Of a stretch of 64,000 bases of DNA, positions 60,291 to 64,000 are shown piece by piece (the stretch's first letter is position 1; each line of letters opens with the position of its first letter). A program made the position numbers and the translations under genes. Source of the stretch: Lepas anatifera (Eukaryota; Arthropoda; Thecostraca; Lepadidae); the NCBI GenBank assembly GCA_034440635.1, contig JAOTON010000332.1, forward strand, positions 248,001-312,000. Direction: 5' to 3'. Below the pieces are notes generated by a model. It ran no database searches and was not told the origin of the DNA. It saw only the letters and a program-made list of their open reading frames with translations.

Positions 60291-63200
60291 GCGACCGAGC
60301 GCAAACCTTGTTAAATGTACAATGTTCATGCATTTGAATGCGAGGTAGTCTTTCGTTACAATAAATTCACATGTATATTGATAAGCTGCATTGTCTGGGT
60401 GCAGATAATCCGGATTCTCGATATCCTTGATCTATATTTTTTCACAAAAGGCTAGGCTGATGACAGTGTGTGGAAAGTGTAGGGGCTATACAACAGGTAT
60501 GCTCTGGAGAAGAAACCAGGTCCGATGGCAAAAAACGGTTACTAAATTTGAAATCAGCGGTATCGAAATAGGCAGAAACAGGTGTTCACGTGCCGGATCC
60601 ATTTTGGCTGTTGACCAGTGTTAGCTGCGAGCTGATAGCCCGATAGATACTAAACTGGAGTTAGAAAAGGAAAGAACAATACTGTCACCTATGAACAGAG
60701 GTATAGCTGCGCACTTTTATTGTACTTCTCGGAACCTAACGACGGCAATTCCTCGGAACGGGGAAGAGGAATGAAATAACACAATATATAGCTACAAATA
60801 GCACCTAACTTAAAGATAGAATACAAACGATATTTTTTGCCGACGAATACCCGCAAATAAAAGATGAAGTTATAATGGAATATCATAATTATGCCTGGAA
60901 TTTTCTGAAAAACTGAGGAAATTCCCGCCGAACCGGGAACAAACCTGTCGCCCTAGCAACCGTGGTGCTTGGGTGACATAGCACGCATGTTAACCTATGC
61001 TTATTGCCTATTGTTAACCTAAGGATATTGCCACCCGCATTGCCATATTGAACAATAAATGTTTCATCTACCTTTAGTGCAGAAGTTCTTACCTGCTAGT
61101 CGAAAATCTTTATCAGCTTAAATGACCCCACGTTATCTTTATCTGGTCACTAGCGTAAATTATAGGCCTTGTCCTTGCCATTTTCCCTCTAAGTTCGTTT
61201 CTTTCGTTATTTTGGCCTCCTTCACTCACCACACTATCTGAGAGCTCGTCCACCTGATGTTAACCACCGCACAATTTCCTGAAACGATTTATGCACCGAA
61301 ATCGTTAAGCGAAATATCGGATTTAAGAATTAAGATCTTATTTCTTGAGACATGCGTGAAACATGTTTCTTGTTGCCAGAAAAGTATGCCATAATTTCGA
61401 ATTTCGAGGCTGGGGTAACAGGATAATGGACATCATCGTTAGCAGTTGGATTCTCGCGGCACGCGCCAAAACCTGTTGGCCCTGCCGCCGCGGGGCGTTT
61501 GTACACTACATTAGCCTTGGAAAAATGAAACGGATTAGGGTTTTGACTCCAGTTTTTTTCTTACTTCTAATTCAACGCAGAACATTACACTACACGCTTC
61601 TGTGTTGAATATATTATCCGAAAAAGAACTCCGGCAGTAATTTCTAGTTAGTTAATTAGATAGTTTAGTGTCGCAGACAGCCAGGGTTGTCTCGCCACAG
61701 ATTTTCTTATTGAGGGGCGGATTCCGACGTGGCACTGGTTGCGGGCGGGATTTGAGGCGAAGCCAGGTCTGTAAAACCATCTGGAAGGACGTCATTGGGG
61801 CAGTTTCCCCACAAGCGACTTAAGAACATTTGCTTAAGTCCCTCTTGAACGGGAGATGATATGGCTAAATAATCAGGGAGGGCCGAAATTTTGGGGGACA
61901 TCCCCTGTTTCGCCGCTGGTGCGAGACGCGTTGCCTTTCACCAGTTTTCGACGCTCATGCTAACAGTTCCTCTTCTCTATCGTTTACCGTCGGATCGGGC
62001 TCCGTTCCTCTCCACTGAGCATATACCCGCGTCAACTCTCCTGACTTCAGCGATCTCGCCAACTGCCTCACCTTTGCCGGGAGTCAGCCTTGAGTGGTGG
62101 GGCTAATCAAGCAGATGGATCAAAACTATGACTAGATATGTCTGAGACTGGCATTCTGAATAAGTGGCCACGAACATACCTTACGACAGTACGACTCCCA
62201 TTGACAAATTGCTACTGAATTTATCACAAGGCCCCTGAACGCGTGTCCACCAATCAGCGGCCGCCATCCGTCAGTCGCTGCATGCCCGCCAGGCACAGAG
62301 GTGAGCGGGGTCACGGCCGCGTGGCTCCGTGCCGCCGTGCGACAGTGACCTCTTTGACCCCGGCGTGCCGGCGCCGAGAGCGAGCGTTGATGGGGAGGGG
62401 TAGCGTGGCGGATTATAATATCCACGTGTATAGTGGCGTGGCCGTTGGTGTTGCCTTATGAGTGCATGCTGTAGGGCTGGGGGAGAGAAATAGGGGTGGG
62501 GACATTCAGTGCATGTGATTATTTTCGATATGTATAAAATAGTCTGATGTTTTCACGGTGGGAAATGTTGATAGCAAGGGGAAATAAGTGTAAGTTCGTA
62601 AACACGCGGAAAACTCAGCGGGGATCGAAGAGTTCTGAAAATTCTATAACATTATGTCACTAGTTGGGAGCAGTAAATCAAACTTATATTTGATCGGACT
62701 GCATCTCACGAACACAATTTTCCAGTCGCAAGTGACCCGAGATGCAGTGCGCGAGTGCTGGAGCGTCTTCCACCAATCAGCGTTACCGGGGCGCCACTTC
62801 CTGCAGCCAGTTGTCGGTTTGAGCTATTTTAGTGCCCACCCAGATTCAGAAGCGGTTTGGATAGGGGCGAAAACGTGCTTTCCAGAGATCGACGTCTTGT
62901 TTCCAAAGTGTGCCGTGTGTGTACTGTAGTACAACACGGCAGGGCACACCGGTCCGCATCGCCAGCTGACCATTTCGTTCAACTCCACGCATTCAGCACC
63001 TACGGCGCGTTATGTTGAAAATCAAATACCCGCTATCCATGAAAGGAAAGCTTCCAATAATGCGACAACCATTTCACATTACAATTTCGGTCACGGAAAG
63101 ATCACACTTATTTTTCCATAGTACCTACCACTGGCGCGGAATGTTTTCGTTCAAGCGGGAGACATCTTCAAAATGATTCATCTCGTTGGTGGGAATTTTG

Positions 63201-64000
63201 CTAGAGGGCTGTGTAAATGTAATTTCACGGAAGGCATCACTAATGGATGGCGCAGTTGTAGACACGATTATTTTCGAAACTGTCTCACTTCGACTTTGAT
63301 AGATCGCTATACATTCATCATGCAGAGCTAGGTGCTTACTCGCTGATTGTTTTTTCTGTTTTTTGTTTGCTTATCTTGTGCCTTTTTTTTTTTTTTCCGA
63401 TGCAAGTTATTTAATAGCCAATTTTAGCAGATATTAACACTGACGTTGTTTATCACAACCTAACACCCAACCTCCCCTCCCTCCCACCCTCCTTCCCTGT
63501 CGTCACCACACACATCTTCTCCACCTGCACAACGAGCTAGCAACTCATGTTTTTCGCTCGTATTGTGTTACCGCTCGACACACGATGCAACGACACAATA
63601 CATATCTAACATACAAAAACTTGACACCCTTCAGAAAACCTCAGCGTCTCGCGTCAATCGGTGGCGTCATCATCAGGTTCCATTTTCAGCACACATTGAT
63701 CCCCCGCTCGTCTGTACGGTAATGCCTCCCGCGCCGCGGCACCACCCGCGCCCGCTCTCGATCAGAGGTCCACTAAATCGAAAAGCACCAACAGTGCTAG
63801 TGAGACAAATTTTACGAATTGAAAAGAGATCCCAAATTTTATACGTATGTTACGCGCTCATTGGCTAGTTTTCCGTAAATTGTTCCCCACATGTCATGAA
63901 AGTCTTGCTCCCTACCTGATATTTTTGCGGTGTATTTTTCCATATCTAACTACTGTTTGATGTATTTCTTTAAATTGAGAGAAGTTAGCCTAATGCACTG
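60291..64000. other. Nothing recognised to the window end
   Basis: Short open frames (for example 62654-62929 and 63563-63868) have no recognisable domain. A GC-rich block at about 62225-62405 and a CT-rich block at 63440-63530 are composition features only. No RNA gene is visible. Confidence 0.4.

Overview
This is eukaryotic nuclear DNA: very low gene density, split coding exons with GT...AG junctions, TATA-type promoter structure, tRNA-derived SINEs, non-LTR retrotransposons, a GIY-YIG Penelope-like element and many short DNA transposons. The protein repertoire (alkylglycerol monooxygenase, NSUN5-type RNA methyltransferase, a short secreted single-domain C-type lectin) and the transposon mix fit an invertebrate, most likely an arthropod. 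A crustacean such as a barnacle is plausible, but I cannot prove the taxon from the window.

Three host genes can be read. (1) A complete, intronless AGMO-like gene of 444 codons lies on the minus strand at 17452-18786. (2) Two consecutive exons of an NSUN5-like rRNA cytosine-5 methyltransferase lie on the plus strand at 41339-41454 and 58566-58738. They join in phase, with no residue gained or lost against the family, across a 17.1-kb intron; the rest of the gene is not recognised here. (3) A complete four-exon, 147-residue secreted C-type lectin lies on the minus strand (41913-51923) wholly inside that NSUN5 intron. It has a TATA box at 52001-52008 and two perfect heat-shock-type elements at 52165-52179 and 52191-52205.

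Most of the rest is transposon sequence. Four families of TTAA-flanked elements dominate. I call them A (about 840 bp), B (about 967 bp), C (about 1.1 kb) and D (about 447 bp). A, B and C are packed with AGGTCA/TGACCT hexamers, often in palindromic pairs. D carries an inverted CCAAT box next to a cAMP-response-type palindrome. They are nested in each other and in LINEs, and several abut across one shared TTAA. Short elements with clear 8-bp target duplications (hAT-type) occur at 719-1096, 5436-5837, 9708-10047, 20162-20391, 40903-41128, 49370-49647 and 52953-53197.

Layout: 1-2.5 kb SINEs, a hAT element and family D; 3.7-11.2 kb a large palindromic composite with a broken transposase-like gene, containing a second palindromic composite; 11.5-13.3 kb GACTC-rich repeats; 14.2-16 kb short elements; 17.4-19.1 kb AGMO and its GC-rich upstream region; 19.7-22.2 kb SINE, hAT element and a perfect hairpin; 22.3-27.0 kb family C, then a LINE interrupted by the Penelope-like element; 27.1-32.0 kb a D-A-A-A cluster; 33.5-40.9 kb nested B, LINE and A; 41.3-58.7 kb the NSUN5 intron with the lectin gene and further nested elements; 58.7-64 kb nothing recognised beyond a family C stretch and a TA repeat.
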